Shown: positions 24,624-33,777 of the stretch, one piece after another
Layout: every line of letters begins with the position of its first letter
How positions within the stretch are numbered: the first letter of the stretch is position 1
Assembly (NCBI GenBank): GCA_018432235.1
Contig: JAHDLO010000016.1
Span: 1 to 64,000, forward strand
Source: Clostridiaceae bacterium
GTDB taxonomy: Bacteria > Bacillota > Clostridia > Peptostreptococcales > Natronincolaceae
Length of the DNA stretch: 64,000 nucleotides
Reading direction: 5' to 3'
Notes under the pieces: generated by a model
The model's input: the letters and a program-made list of their open reading frames with translations, nothing else
What the model was told of the DNA's origin: nothing
The model's database searches: none
Made by a program: the position numbers and the translations under genes

Positions 24624-26342
24624 TTAAGCCATGCTACGGGTCATGTTCTCCTGGACATATTTTTTTATCTCCTCAGCCGTCGGCAGCAGCAGTGTCCCTT
24701 CAGCCAATTTTTTTAACTGTTGATAGGAAAGGCCTCTTATCAATTCTCTGGCCGGCAGCACAGCACCTGCACTCATGGAGAATTCATCCAAGCCCAGTCC
24801 CAGAAGAACAGGTATAAGCTTAGTGTCCCCTGCCATTTCACCGCACATGCCTACCCATTTTCCGCCATTATGTGCATGATCGATGACCAGCTTAATTAAT
24901 CTCAAAACTGCAGGATGGAAGGGCTCGTACAAATGACTTATCTTCTCATTTATTCTGTCTACTGCAGTGCTATATTGAATCAAATCATTGGTGCCAATAC
25001 TGAAGAAATCCACCTCTTTTATTAGCATATCCCCAATGACTGCGGCCGAAGGAATCTCAATCATTATTCCCACCTCGATATCGCTGCTGTAGGGGATTTT
25101 AGCAGCATCCAGTTCTGCCTTAACCTCCGCCAGTATTTTATTGGCGGCCCTTACCTCCTCAACCGAGGAGATCATAGGATACATAATTTTCAGATTGCCG
25201 TAAATACTTGCCCTTAGCAAGGCCCTTAGCTGTGTTTTAAAAATTTCCGGCTGATCCAGGCATATTCTAATGGCTCTATAGCCTAAAAAGGGATTCATTT
25301 CCTTTGGCAGGCTTAAATAGGGCAGCTCCTTATCGCCACCGATATCCAGAGTACGAATAATAACCGGCTTGCCCTCCAGCTTCTCCAATACCTCCCTATA
25401 GGCCTCAAACTGCTCCTCCTCCGAAGGCATGCTGCTTCTGTTCATGTATAGGAATTCCGTCCGATACAGCCCTACGCCCTCTCCACCGTTTTCCAGAACC
25501 CCCTTTACATCCTTAGGTGTACCTATATTACAGGCCAGCTCCACCCGTCTATTGTCCTTGGTAATGGTTACGCTATCCTTAAGCGCCAGCAGCTTCTCTC
25601 TTTGTTCTCTATAGTCTCTAGCCTTATTTTCAAAGGCCTCAAGGGTCACCGAATCTGGGTTGATATAGCCCTCTCCATTACTACCGTCTAGGACTATGAT
25701 GTCTCCCGCCTTAACCAGCTCTGTAATTCCGCCAATACCAACTATCGCAGGTATCTCCAGAGTCCTGGCCATAATGGCGGTATGACTTGTCCTTCCGCCT
25801 ATATTAGTGATAAAGCCCAGCACCTTATCTAAATTCATGGTGGCGGTATCGGAGGGTGTCAGGTCATGGGCAACTAGAATTACCTCCTCTTCAAGGGTGG
25901 AAAGGTCCACAATTGGCAGCCCCAACAGATTTTTCAGCAATCTGCCTCCCACATCCTTGATATCCGCAGCCCTCTCCTTCAAATAAGCATCCCCCATAGC
26001 ATCAAAGATGCTGACAAAGCTATCCACCACCGATTTAAGGGCAAAGGCAGCAGATACACCCTCACTACTGAGCTTATCCTTTACCTGAGATAGCATCTCA
26101 GGGTCCTCTAAAATCATTATATGGGCTTCAAATATTGCAGCCTTATCGGCTCCAAGTCTTTTTTCCGTGACAGTCTTAATGGCCTGCAGCTGGTTCTTCG
26201 TTGCTGTCAATGCCTTTTCTAGAGCGTTAAGCTCTGAATTGATGTCCTTAACCGGAAGCCCATCGATTTTTATTTCTTCCTCCTTATAAACCAAAGCTTT
26301 ACCTATTGCTACCCCTGGAGATGCACCGATTCCTCGAAACAT
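24624..26342 (-). CDS. ptsI: PTS enzyme I (phosphoenolpyruvate-protein phosphotransferase)
   Basis: Takes phosphate from phosphoenolpyruvate and passes it to HPr. About 572 residues, full length. The phospho-His is in GGRTSHTAIMARTLEIP (about residue 187), and the PEP-binding domain shows GVGLYRTEFLYMNR, DIGGDKELPYL and GMCGEMAGD. The start is ATG 26342 with AGGAGG seven bases upstream; a GTG two codons earlier sits too close. It is the last gene of the amino-sugar operon, so the general PTS protein is transcribed with a specific pathway. Confidence 0.96.
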   Translation of the reverse strand: MFRGIGASPGVAIGKALVYKEEEIKIDGLPVKDINSELNALEKALTATKNQLQAIKTVTEKRLGADKAAIFEAHIMILEDPEMLSQVKDKLSSEGVSAAFALKSVVDSFVSIFDAMGDAYLKERAADIKDVGGRLLKNLLGLPIVDLSTLEEEVILVAHDLTPSDTATMNLDKVLGFITNIGGRTSHTAIMARTLEIPAIVGIGGITELVKAGDIIVLDGSNGEGYINPDSVTLEAFENKARDYREQREKLLALKDSVTITKDNRRVELACNIGTPKDVKGVLENGGEGVGLYRTEFLYMNRSSMPSEEEQFEAYREVLEKLEGKPVIIRTLDIGGDKELPYLSLPKEMNPFLGYRAIRICLDQPEIFKTQLRALLRASIYGNLKIMYPMISSVEEVRAANKILAEVKAELDAAKIPYSSDIEVGIMIEIPSAAVIGDMLIKEVDFFSIGTNDLIQYSTAVDRINEKISHLYEPFHPAVLRLIKLVIDHAHNGGKWVGMCGEMAGDTKLIPVLLGLGLDEFSMSAGAVLPARELIRGLSYQQLKKLAEGTLLLPTAEEIKKYVQENMTRSMA

Positions 26343-26353
26343 AAACACGCCTC

Positions 26354-26617
26354 CTATGCGTCTAAATTACCCTCCAGCAGTCGTGACAAAGCCTCGACCG
26401 CTGCCTCAGCATCCTCTCCTATGGCCCTTATAAGGAGCTCATCTCCCTTTTTTCCACCAAGGCTCAGGATATTCATGATACTCTTACAATTGTATTGGCT
26501 TTCATTTTTTACTAAAAATATATCGCACTTGTATTTCTGTGCCTCCTTAACAATTAGGCCTGCAGGTCTTGCATGAATTCCTGTTTCATTATTTATAACT
26601 ATTATTTTTTCCTTCAT
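26354..26617 (-). CDS. ptsH: PTS phosphocarrier HPr
   Basis: An 87-residue phosphocarrier. Counting from the second ATG (26617) puts the phosphorylated histidine of GIHARPAG at 15 and the regulatory serine of CKSIMNILSLG at 46, the canonical numbers; the ATG two codons upstream would add MK. Ser46 suggests control by HPr kinase and a role in catabolite repression as well as transport. It lies between EIIA and EI genes with 1- to 11-base gaps. Confidence 0.95.
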   Translation of the reverse strand: MKEKIIVINNETGIHARPAGLIVKEAQKYKCDIFLVKNESQYNCKSIMNILSLGGKKGDELLIRAIGEDAEAAVEALSRLLEGNLDA

Positions 26618-26624
26618 TTTCATC

Positions 26625-27107
26625 CTACCCTTCGATTGTGACCTTCATTACCCATTCGTCCTCAGACATCAGGGATTTTTCAAGTGTTGTCAACGCCTCC
26701 ATATTGGTGATAACTACAGGCGTTATAGTTGATTTAGCTTTGCCTCTAACCTTATCTAAATCAAAGGTAATCAGCAGGTCTCCTGTCCTCACTCTGTCTC
26801 CTGCAGCTACATGGATTTCAAAGCCTTCACCCTTCATATCCACTGTATCTATTCCGATATGAATCAGCAGCTCTATACCCTCTTTGCTCATTAAGCCGAT
26901 GGCATGCTTTGTGTCCATTACCTGTAGCACCTCGCCATCTATGGGGGCAGCTACGCTTCCTTCAATAGGCTCTATGGCTATGCCATCCCCCACCATTTTT
27001 TGAGAAAAAACCAGGTCAGGCACCTCACTGATATCCATGACCCTTCCCTTCAGCGGGGCTTTAATTAAAACCACCTTATGCTTATCCTTCTTAAATAATC
27101 CCAGCAT
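26625..27107 (-). CDS. crr: PTS EIIA, glucose family
   Basis: A free-standing EIIA of 160 residues. Active-site His83 is in LLIHIGIDTVDMKGEGF with the second His68 in DTKHAIGLMS, matching E. coli EIIA-Glc His90 and His75. MurP in this operon carries only EIIB and EIIC domains and needs such an EIIA, so this is probably its phosphate donor. It sits one base behind nagA. Confidence 0.94.
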   Translation of the reverse strand: MLGLFKKDKHKVVLIKAPLKGRVMDISEVPDLVFSQKMVGDGIAIEPIEGSVAAPIDGEVLQVMDTKHAIGLMSKEGIELLIHIGIDTVDMKGEGFEIHVAAGDRVRTGDLLITFDLDKVRGKAKSTITPVVITNMEALTTLEKSLMSEDEWVMKVTIEG

Positions 27108-27108
27108 A

Positions 27109-28251
27109 TTATCCTCCTATCCGACAGCTACCTTCTATAAACACCTGCTTTACCTCTATATTTTCATCAAAGACGATGACATCTGCGTCCTTCCCTAATG
27201 CTATACTACCTTTCCTATCAGCCATACCGATTAGCCTTGCAGGGTTTAGTGAAACCAGCTTTATAACCTGGTGCATAGGAGCTTCGGTAGCCTCAAGAAA
27301 GTTTTTAACCGCCTGATTCATGGTTAAGACACTGCCTGCCAGACTTCCGTTGGCCAATTGGGCTCTGCCCTCCTTGACGGTGACCTCCTGTCCGCCTAAA
27401 TCATAGCAGCCCTCCTTCATGCAGCCGGCCCTGATGGCATCCGTCACCAGCACAAGACTGTCCTCTCCCTTTATCCTTAGCAAAAGCTTGAAAAGCTCGG
27501 GATGAAGATGAATTTTGTCTGCTATCAGCTCACAGCTGATGCTGCTGTTGAAGACGGCACCCACTACACCGGGATTTCTATGATGCAGGGGTGTCATGGC
27601 ATTGAATAAATGGGTGCAATGGGATATGCCTAGCTCTATCGCCGCCATTGCCTCCTCATAGGTGGCGGCTGTATGACCTATGGATAGGACTGCAGAGGAT
27701 TTCTCCTTTATTTCCTTGATAAAGCCAATGCTGCCCTCCACCTCCGGAGCTAAGGTAATAATCCTTATCATATCCAGGTAATCCTTTATATAATCATATT
27801 GGGGCTTCAAAATATAGTCCGCATTTTGGGCTCCCTTGTATGCCTTGTTGATAAATGGACCCTCCAGATGGGCACCCAAAATGACAGCTCCCATATCATC
27901 GGCAGTAAGCGCCTCTTTAATGGTATCTAAAGCCCTGTAAATCCGATCTAGCTTCATGGTCATTGTGGTTGGCAGAAAGCCCGTAGTGCCGTAACGCATA
28001 ATGGTGTTGCTTATTGTTCTAAGGGCTTCAATTTCAGCATCCATGGTATCGCTGCCGCCAGAGCCGTGAATATGAATATCTATGAAGCCGGGCGAAATAT
28101 ACTGACCACCGACATCAATGATTTCTTCAACGCCACTGCCATCAAAGGCATCGGCGGCTATAATTCCCCTTATTTTTTTATCCATTAATAATACTTTATC
28201 AGCATATAATGCATCAGGAAGAATCAACCTGCCATTTACTAAAGCCTTCAT
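27109..28251 (-). CDS. nagA: N-acetylglucosamine-6-phosphate deacetylase
   Basis: Amidohydrolase-fold enzyme of 380 residues that removes acetate from GlcNAc-6-P. Metal and active-site motifs: GFIDIHIHGSGG near 57, GAHLEGPFINKAYKGA near 125, GHTAATYEEA near 190, THLFNAMTPLHHR near 210 and VTDAIRAG with the catalytic Asp near 270. It receives GlcNAc-6-P from MurQ and passes glucosamine-6-P to NagB, encoded just upstream. Confidence 0.95.
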   Translation of the reverse strand: MKALVNGRLILPDALYADKVLLMDKKIRGIIAADAFDGSGVEEIIDVGGQYISPGFIDIHIHGSGGSDTMDAEIEALRTISNTIMRYGTTGFLPTTMTMKLDRIYRALDTIKEALTADDMGAVILGAHLEGPFINKAYKGAQNADYILKPQYDYIKDYLDMIRIITLAPEVEGSIGFIKEIKEKSSAVLSIGHTAATYEEAMAAIELGISHCTHLFNAMTPLHHRNPGVVGAVFNSSISCELIADKIHLHPELFKLLLRIKGEDSLVLVTDAIRAGCMKEGCYDLGGQEVTVKEGRAQLANGSLAGSVLTMNQAVKNFLEATEAPMHQVIKLVSLNPARLIGMADRKGSIALGKDADVIVFDENIEVKQVFIEGSCRIGG

Positions 28252-28284
28252 TAAATATCAACCCTCTTCTTTTATTTTTAGGCT

Positions 28285-29025
28285 CTAATCATTTATCTCT
28301 TCTATTAATGCCCCTGCTTCTCTGTCTGCAATCAAAATAATGTCAGAGTGGGTTTGCAGTATAGATGCCGGCACCTGTGTATTGACAAAGCCACTGGTCA
28401 TTTCCCTCATGGCCTCGGCTTTGTTGCTGCCAGTGGCCAATAGAACTATCTTTTTCGCCTTCATGATGGTAGCAATGCCTACAGAAAGAGCCTCCTTCGG
28501 AACCTCCTGTGGATTGTCAAAAAACCTGCTATTATCCGCTATGGTCTTAGCCGATAGCCCCACCAAATGGGTGGTAACATTAAGCTTATTCCCCGGCTCA
28601 TTAAAGCCGATATGTCCATTGGCACCAATCCCCAGTACCTGCAGATCAATACCGCCGGCTATTCTTATCCGTTCCTCATATTCCAGGCATTCTCTTACAA
28701 TATTTTCAGCCATGCCATTGGGAATATGGATTTTATCCTCCGGTACATTGATATGCCGGAAGAAATTCTCCATCATATAGGTGTAGTAGCTGCTGCTGTG
28801 CTGCTTCGGCAGTCCGTAATATTCATCCAGATTAAAGGTGGTTACCTCCCTAAAATCCAACTCGCCGCGATTAAACATCCTCACCAGCTCGCTATACATG
28901 CCTACTGGAGTGCTGCCGGTAGCCAGTCCCAAAACACTTTTGGGCTTTAATATAATCTGACTGGCTACGATTAAAGCTGCCTTTTTGCTGACAGCCTCAT
29001 AATTATCCTCTATATATATTTTCAT
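28285..29025 (-). CDS. nagB: Glucosamine-6-phosphate deaminase
   Basis: A 246-residue enzyme converting glucosamine-6-P to fructose-6-P and ammonia. Family motifs: LGLATGSTPVGMY, FNLDEYYGL (catalytic Asp of the base), and LGIGANGHIGFNEPG with His/Glu pair. Length is that of the short bacterial form. Start ATG, 121 bases downstream of murR. It completes the branch into glycolysis. Confidence 0.95.
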   Translation of the reverse strand: MKIYIEDNYEAVSKKAALIVASQIILKPKSVLGLATGSTPVGMYSELVRMFNRGELDFREVTTFNLDEYYGLPKQHSSSYYTYMMENFFRHINVPEDKIHIPNGMAENIVRECLEYEERIRIAGGIDLQVLGIGANGHIGFNEPGNKLNVTTHLVGLSAKTIADNSRFFDNPQEVPKEALSVGIATIMKAKKIVLLATGSNKAEAMREMTSGFVNTQVPASILQTHSDIILIADREAGALIEEIND

Positions 29026-29146
29026 CAGTTCTACACTCCTTCGACAGCAGCTTTTTCTTGATGTTTAAGAAATGATACCATTCAATTCTTAGACATGGGG
29101 GTGTTAAAGGTTCCCCCTTATTAAAGCAGGAAATGCCAGTGGCCCT

Positions 29147-29995
29147 TTATAGCTTAAAGTCCTCCACCATCTCCCTCGTGGTCTGAACATATCCGGAAAT
29201 GTCACTAAAGTTTTCCCGGGCAATGCCAATAAACAATATGTCTACGATGGTCAGCTGGGCAATTCTGGAGGCAATAGCTCCGGTTCTAAGATTTTTTTCA
29301 ACACTGGCAGTGTATAGGTTAATATCCGCTAGATCACTTAAGGGATTCTTACCATATTTAGTAATGGATATGGTGGTGGCACCCCTTTCCTTGGCAGTTT
29401 CAACGGATTTATATATCTCCAATGTCCTGCCACTGTGGGATATCCCTATGGCGACATCTCCCTTACCCAAATGGATTGCCGAAGCCATTTGGGTATGACT
29501 GTCCATGTACATGCTGGCCTTTTTATTTATCCGCATCAGCTTATATTGAAGGTCCAGCCCCACCAACCCCGAAGCCCCAACACCAAAAATATTGATGTTA
29601 TTTGCCTTAGACATGCTTTCAATGGCCTTTGTTATGGCGGCCTCCTCCAGTAAGCTTATGGTTTCCTCTATGGCATTGATATTCCCCTTACCTATCTTAT
29701 AGATAATCTCCTTGGTGCTGTCCTGAAGACCAACAGCCTCATACAGCTTATCCTGCTGATTATCCTGTCGAGCAGCATCCTTTGCCAGCCCCAGCTTCAT
29801 ATCCTGAAAACCGGAAAATCCTAGCTTTCTAGCAAATCTAACTATGCTTGGCGGACTTGTCTTAACCAGCTCAGCCAGCTCTGCAGCCGACAGTGTAGAG
29901 ACCTCATAGCCCTCTGCCATGATATAATCGGCTATTTTTTGCTCCGTTGGTGTAAGCTCCTGGTATACTTCTCTTATTTTAAGAATACAGCTCAA
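29147..29995 (-). CDS. murR: MurR/RpiR family regulator of the amino-sugar operon
   Basis: A 282-residue repressor-type protein: N-terminal RpiR helix-turn-helix (ELAELVKTSPPSIVRFARKLGFSGFQDMK at about 40-68) and a SIS sugar-phosphate domain at about 110-250 (NNINIFGVGASGLVG, GISHSGRTLE). MurNAc-6-P is the known effector of MurR. The start is TTG at 29993-29995 with AGGAGGAG. It is encoded inside the operon that it likely controls; the inverted repeat TTGAAAT-N3-ATTTCAA in the murQ promoter is its probable operator. Confidence 0.9.
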   Translation of the reverse strand: MSCILKIREVYQELTPTEQKIADYIMAEGYEVSTLSAAELAELVKTSPPSIVRFARKLGFSGFQDMKLGLAKDAARQDNQQDKLYEAVGLQDSTKEIIYKIGKGNINAIEETISLLEEAAITKAIESMSKANNINIFGVGASGLVGLDLQYKLMRINKKASMYMDSHTQMASAIHLGKGDVAIGISHSGRTLEIYKSVETAKERGATTISITKYGKNPLSDLADINLYTASVEKNLRTGAIASRIAQLTIVDILFIGIARENFSDISGYVQTTREMVEDFKL

Positions 29996-30006
29996 AAAAT
30001 CTCCTC

Positions 30007-31053
30007 CTATGGTGAATTTTCTGGTATCAATCTAAAGGCCGTGCCGGGCTTAATTAAATCAATTAGCAAGCCTGCCTCAGCGGCATCCCCTACAACATTG
30101 ACCCTCTCATCTGGCAAATGATCCCTTTTCATAATTTGTAATTCACCCTCATAACGTAAATATCCTTCATTATCTATGGTAATAAAATATTTTTTTCTCT
30201 CCATAGGCTTCTTTTTTATAATGGTTTGAGCTTTTCTCTCCCTTGCCTCCTGAGAACGGATAACAAATTCCCCCGGGTCCATACGATTGGTATGTAGACC
30301 TGAAAGTATATCCTGCTCTGCTTCCGTTGGATTTAAAGGCTTGTATGGGATTACAACCACACCCGCCTCTATTTCTCTTAAGGCTCTTAGCTCCTCCTCC
30401 TGTGCTAAGGCATCACCAATGATAATATGGTCCACATCCGCCAGCAGCAAATGCTGTGCAGCGATTAGGGAATTGATATCTCTATGGGCCTCCACAGTTG
30501 GCAAACCTTCGTATACTGGCCCTCTTTTTTTACCACTTTGAGAAGGCACAAAGGCCATGACCTTCAGCCCAAATTCTTTAAATACCCTGTTTCTCTCTAT
30601 TAATAAATCGTAGGAAATACCCGTATCCCTTCTGGGATAATAGTTATGCCCCACTTCAATATTTTCAAAATTAGCTCCCATTGCCTTCAATTGAAGTAAA
30701 TATTCTCGCGATATCGTACTTCCGTTAATCTGGGCCTTAAAGGGATAATTTTTCGTAAAGGCTACAATCTCCTCCAGACTGAAGCCGAAATCCAGTCTTA
30801 AGGCTGATATCTGATATTGGCTTAAATCAAATTTATCGATAAAGCCCTTTGAAACATCTGCTATTACCTGCATATCCAGCTTCCTGCTAAGCCGTAGCAG
30901 CTCCTTTGTTTCCTCGAACACGCTATGGTCTGCCTCAGGTATATGAAGGGAGGTAAATATGGTCTTCACGCCATAGCTATGGGCCATTTCCAGATAATTT
31001 AAATTTTCCTCAAGACTGTAGTCCATGCCATTATAGATTGAAATTCCTAACAT
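30007..31053 (-). CDS. mupG: MupG-type 6-phospho-N-acetylmuramidase (DUF871)
   Basis: A TIM-barrel protein of 348 residues of the former DUF871 family. In Staphylococcus aureus MupG cleaves MurNAc-6-P-GlcNAc, taken up by MurP, to MurNAc-6-P and GlcNAc. The start MLGISIYNGMDYSLEENLNYLEMAHSYG and GHNYYPRRDTGISYD near 155 are family marks. Position between murP and murR supports the same job here. The free GlcNAc would need a kinase, and none is seen in the window. Confidence 0.9.
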   Translation of the reverse strand: MLGISIYNGMDYSLEENLNYLEMAHSYGVKTIFTSLHIPEADHSVFEETKELLRLSRKLDMQVIADVSKGFIDKFDLSQYQISALRLDFGFSLEEIVAFTKNYPFKAQINGSTISREYLLQLKAMGANFENIEVGHNYYPRRDTGISYDLLIERNRVFKEFGLKVMAFVPSQSGKKRGPVYEGLPTVEAHRDINSLIAAQHLLLADVDHIIIGDALAQEEELRALREIEAGVVVIPYKPLNPTEAEQDILSGLHTNRMDPGEFVIRSQEARERKAQTIIKKKPMERKKYFITIDNEGYLRYEGELQIMKRDHLPDERVNVVGDAAEAGLLIDLIKPGTAFRLIPENSP

Positions 31054-31099
31054 ATTTACCTTCCTCCTTATAAATTCCTAATTAAAAGCTAACCTTCTT

Positions 31100-32524
31100 C
31101 TAAACATTTGCAACATCAGAATCCTTGATGAAAATACGAGTGATGATAAAGCCGCCTAAATAAGAGATGAAGATACCCAATACATAGTTCAGCATTGAAC
31201 CCGGCTGCATTAATGGGACTGCCACAAGCCCTGAAGGACCCCATGCTGTTGCCATTACCTTGGTGGCCATAACAAAGGCACCACCGAAGCCTGCACCCAA
31301 TCCAGCTGTGACAAAGGGCTTGCCTAGAGGTAAGGTTACCCCGTAGATCAATGGTTCACCGATGCCAAGAATACCTGCAGGCAGTGCCCCTGTGATGACC
31401 TTTTGCATTCTGTTATTCTTAACCTTCTTAGCAATCAAGTAAATCGCGATTGCCGCTCCCACCTGACCGGCACCTGCCATTGCCAGAACAGGGAATAGGG
31501 ATACGCCTCCCAAAGCCTCCAGCTGTATGGCATAGATTGGAATAAGACCATGATGCAGTCCCAATAAAACCATCGGCAGGAATAATGCTGATAGTACATA
31601 GCCTGAGATAATGCTGACAATTGTATTTTCAGAGCCGATGATAACGCTTAGAGCACTAACCAACCAATCAGATACAACACCTGACAATGGCATGATGACA
31701 AATACAAAGGCTACACCTACGGTAAGCAAGGTGATAACAGGTGTTAAGATTAAATCCAATACATCTGGTACTCTTTTTCTTACTGCCTTTTCAACCTTAG
31801 CCAGCAAATAAACCCCTATAATAACACCTATAATTCCACCCTTACCAGTCGTTAGTATCGAATTTAAAGGTACTTCATTGTCATACCAGCCATAAAGCTG
31901 TGAAATGTTAACGATTTGAGCAGCAATTGACATTGCCCCCACCATACCCCCTAAAGCCTCTGTTGCACCAAAGCGTTTAGCAGAGTTGATACCTGTGTAG
32001 ATGGCAAAGTAGCCTAAAAAGCTTGTGCCAATCAGTGAAAACATCAGACGAATTGATTCCCATACCTGGCTGGTTGGCAAAGCCCCCTGTCCCTGCATCG
32101 TACTGATTAAGCTGGCAAAGCCATTGAAAATACCTGCTGCAATAATTGCCGGGATAAGCGGTACAAAAATACCTGCGATGGTTTCCAAGCCTGATTTCAG
32201 CTTGCTTTGCTTTTGTCCTTTTTTAATATTTTCCTTATTTGACTTCCAATCCTCGTTAACAGCTGCAGCCTGGGAAATGCCATAATCGCTCACCAGAATA
32301 TCCGCAACCTTTTTGGCCTTACCGGGACCAACGACTACCTGCAGGGTTTCGGCCTCCACAACTCCTAACACACCATCAACCGCCTTCAGCGCGTCCTGCT
32401 GAACCTTTGACTGATCCTTAAGCTGCATTCTTACCCTTGTCATACAATTGGTTGCAGCCATGATATTATCCTTACCGCCAACCAATTCGACAATTTTCTT
32501 GGTTAAATCTTGATTACTAGACAT
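31100..32524 (-). CDS. murP: PTS EIIBC transporter for N-acetylmuramic acid sugars
   Basis: A 474-residue PTS permease. EIIB domain at the N-terminus with phospho-Cys27 (TNCMTRVRMQL), then an EIIC glucose/sucrose-type membrane domain with about ten segments from residue 105. No EIIA domain, as in other MurP proteins; the crr gene in the operon fills that role. Start ATG with AAGGGGGG. Neighbouring murQ and mupG make MurNAc or MurNAc-GlcNAc the probable substrate. Confidence 0.93.
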   Translation of the reverse strand: MSSNQDLTKKIVELVGGKDNIMAATNCMTRVRMQLKDQSKVQQDALKAVDGVLGVVEAETLQVVVGPGKAKKVADILVSDYGISQAAAVNEDWKSNKENIKKGQKQSKLKSGLETIAGIFVPLIPAIIAAGIFNGFASLISTMQGQGALPTSQVWESIRLMFSLIGTSFLGYFAIYTGINSAKRFGATEALGGMVGAMSIAAQIVNISQLYGWYDNEVPLNSILTTGKGGIIGVIIGVYLLAKVEKAVRKRVPDVLDLILTPVITLLTVGVAFVFVIMPLSGVVSDWLVSALSVIIGSENTIVSIISGYVLSALFLPMVLLGLHHGLIPIYAIQLEALGGVSLFPVLAMAGAGQVGAAIAIYLIAKKVKNNRMQKVITGALPAGILGIGEPLIYGVTLPLGKPFVTAGLGAGFGGAFVMATKVMATAWGPSGLVAVPLMQPGSMLNYVLGIFISYLGGFIITRIFIKDSDVANV

Positions 32525-32576
32525 TGATAACCCCCCTTATTTATTTTTATTTTATTATTGCCGACATTTTGAAGCA

Positions 32577-33497
32577 CTATCTTGTAGCTGCTTCCTGTAA
32601 AGCCCTTCTGATGAAGCCCTTGTGCTTATGCAATATTTCCCTTGCTTTATCTATATCCCATAGCTTAGACTGTATTACAAAAATCGTCAGCTTTACATCA
32701 TAATTGGTTTTTTCAAGATATTCCTCTGCTGCCTCCCTTGATGCACCGGTGGCCTCCATGACAATTCTCTTGCAGCGTTCCACCAGCTTAAGATTTGTTG
32801 CCTCCACATCCACCATAAGATTATCGTATACCTTACCCAGCTTGATCATGGCTCCGGTGGACAACATATTTAAAACCATTTTTTGCGCTGTCCCGGCCTT
32901 CATTCTGGTGGAGCCTGTAACCACCTCGGGACCCACCACCGGGGCTATCGATATTTTTGCCAAGCCTGCCATTTCGCTTCCTGCATTACAGCTTACGGAT
33001 ATGGTTTTAGCGCCTATACTATTTGCATATTTCAATGCGCCTATGACATAGGGTGTCCTGCCACTGGCTGCAATTCCCACTAAAACATCCTTTGCTGAGA
33101 AGCTGATTTTTTTCAAATCCAGCTCCCCCTCCGCCTCTCGGTCCTCGGCCCCCTCAACTGCTTTTAAAATGGCCTCTGTACCGCCTGCTATAATTCCCTG
33201 TACCATGGAAGGGTCTGTGCCATAGGTCGGAGGACATTCAGAGGCATCCAAAATGCCTAGTCTGCCGCTGGTACCGGCGCCAATATAAATTAACCTACCG
33301 CCATGATCTAAGGCCTCTGCTATCGCCTCTACAGCCTTTGCTATACTGGCCAGCTCCCGCTCAACCGCCAAAGCCACCAGCTTATCCTCGTTGTTTATGG
33401 TCTCCAGCATTTCCAAAGTCGACATTGTATCAATGTTCCTGCTATTCTCATTTCTGCCCTCAGTGGTTAATCCGTTAAGTTCTATATACATGCCCAT
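32577..33497 (-). CDS. murQ: N-acetylmuramic acid 6-phosphate etherase
   Basis: A 306-residue SIS-domain lyase that removes D-lactate from MurNAc-6-P to give GlcNAc-6-P. Motifs: [20 protein letters not shown] at the start, [23 protein letters not shown] near 70 and GITxSG-like [11 protein letters not shown] near 137, plus [19 protein letters not shown] near 205. First gene of the operon. Two in-frame starts, 33497 and 33491, are possible; the second has better spacing to GAGGG. Confidence 0.96.
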   Translation of the reverse strand: MGMYIELNGLTTEGRNENSRNIDTMSTLEMLETINNEDKLVALAVERELASIAKAVEAIAEALDHGGRLIYIGAGTSGRLGILDASECPPTYGTDPSMVQGIIAGGTEAILKAVEGAEDREAEGELDLKKISFSAKDVLVGIAASGRTPYVIGALKYANSIGAKTISVSCNAGSEMAGLAKISIAPVVGPEVVTGSTRMKAGTAQKMVLNMLSTGAMIKLGKVYDNLMVDVEATNLKLVERCKRIVMEATGASREAAEEYLEKTNYDVKLTIFVIQSKLWDIDKAREILHKHKGFIRRALQEAATR

Positions 33498-33561
33498 CCC
33501 TCTATTCTCTTAAACTGAAGTTTTAAATTTTTCAGACTATTATAACTTCTTCTATGGTTTT

Positions 33562-33590
33562 ATTATATTATATTTGAAATAATATTTCAA
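33562..33590 (-). promoter_or_regulatory. murQ promoter with an RpiR-type operator in it
   Basis: Minus strand: TTGAAA (33585-33590), 17 bases, TATAAT (33562-33567), a strong sigma-A promoter. The inverted repeat TTGAAAT-N3-ATTTCAA (33574-33590) covers the -35 and half the spacer and resembles known RpiR/MurR operators. A degenerate half-site AATAATATTTC lies 30 bases upstream (33610-33620). Confidence 0.82.
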
Positions 33591-33690
33591 TATACTTGTT
33601 GATTTTTGTAATAATATTTCTTTTTATGGGATAAAATAAGAGGGTAGCTATTATTAGACTGCACCCTTCTTTGACAGTTGGAGAAACAAA

Positions 33691-33730
33691 AAAGCTTGAA
33701 ACCTGTTGTAAAAACTAGGCTTCAAGCTTT
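33691..33730 (-). terminator. Terminator of the glp regulator gene
   Basis: AAAGCTTGAA (33691-33700) and TTCAAGCTTT (33721-33730) form a 10-bp stem; the minus strand continues TTTTTGTTTC. It follows a second hairpin at 33747-33777. Confidence 0.85.
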
Positions 33731-33746
33731 CTTTGAGTGGTCAAAA

Positions 33747-33777
33747 TGAGACAAAAGGAACCGTCGCCTTTGTCTCA
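33747..33777 (-). repeat. REP-like hairpin TGAGACAAAAGG...CCTTTGTCTCA
   Basis: TGAGACAAAAGG (33747-33758) and CCTTTGTCTCA (33767-33777) pair with one bulged A around a GGAACCGTCG core. GACAAAGG-GACGGTTCC-type hairpins recur across many Firmicutes genomes as REP elements moved by REP-associated transposases. This one overlaps the stop codon of the regulator gene. No REP transposase is in the window. Confidence 0.5.

Noticed and set aside
28340..28780. 146-codon plus-strand open frame opposite nagB
   Set aside because: Fully antisense to a conserved enzyme, no ribosome site.
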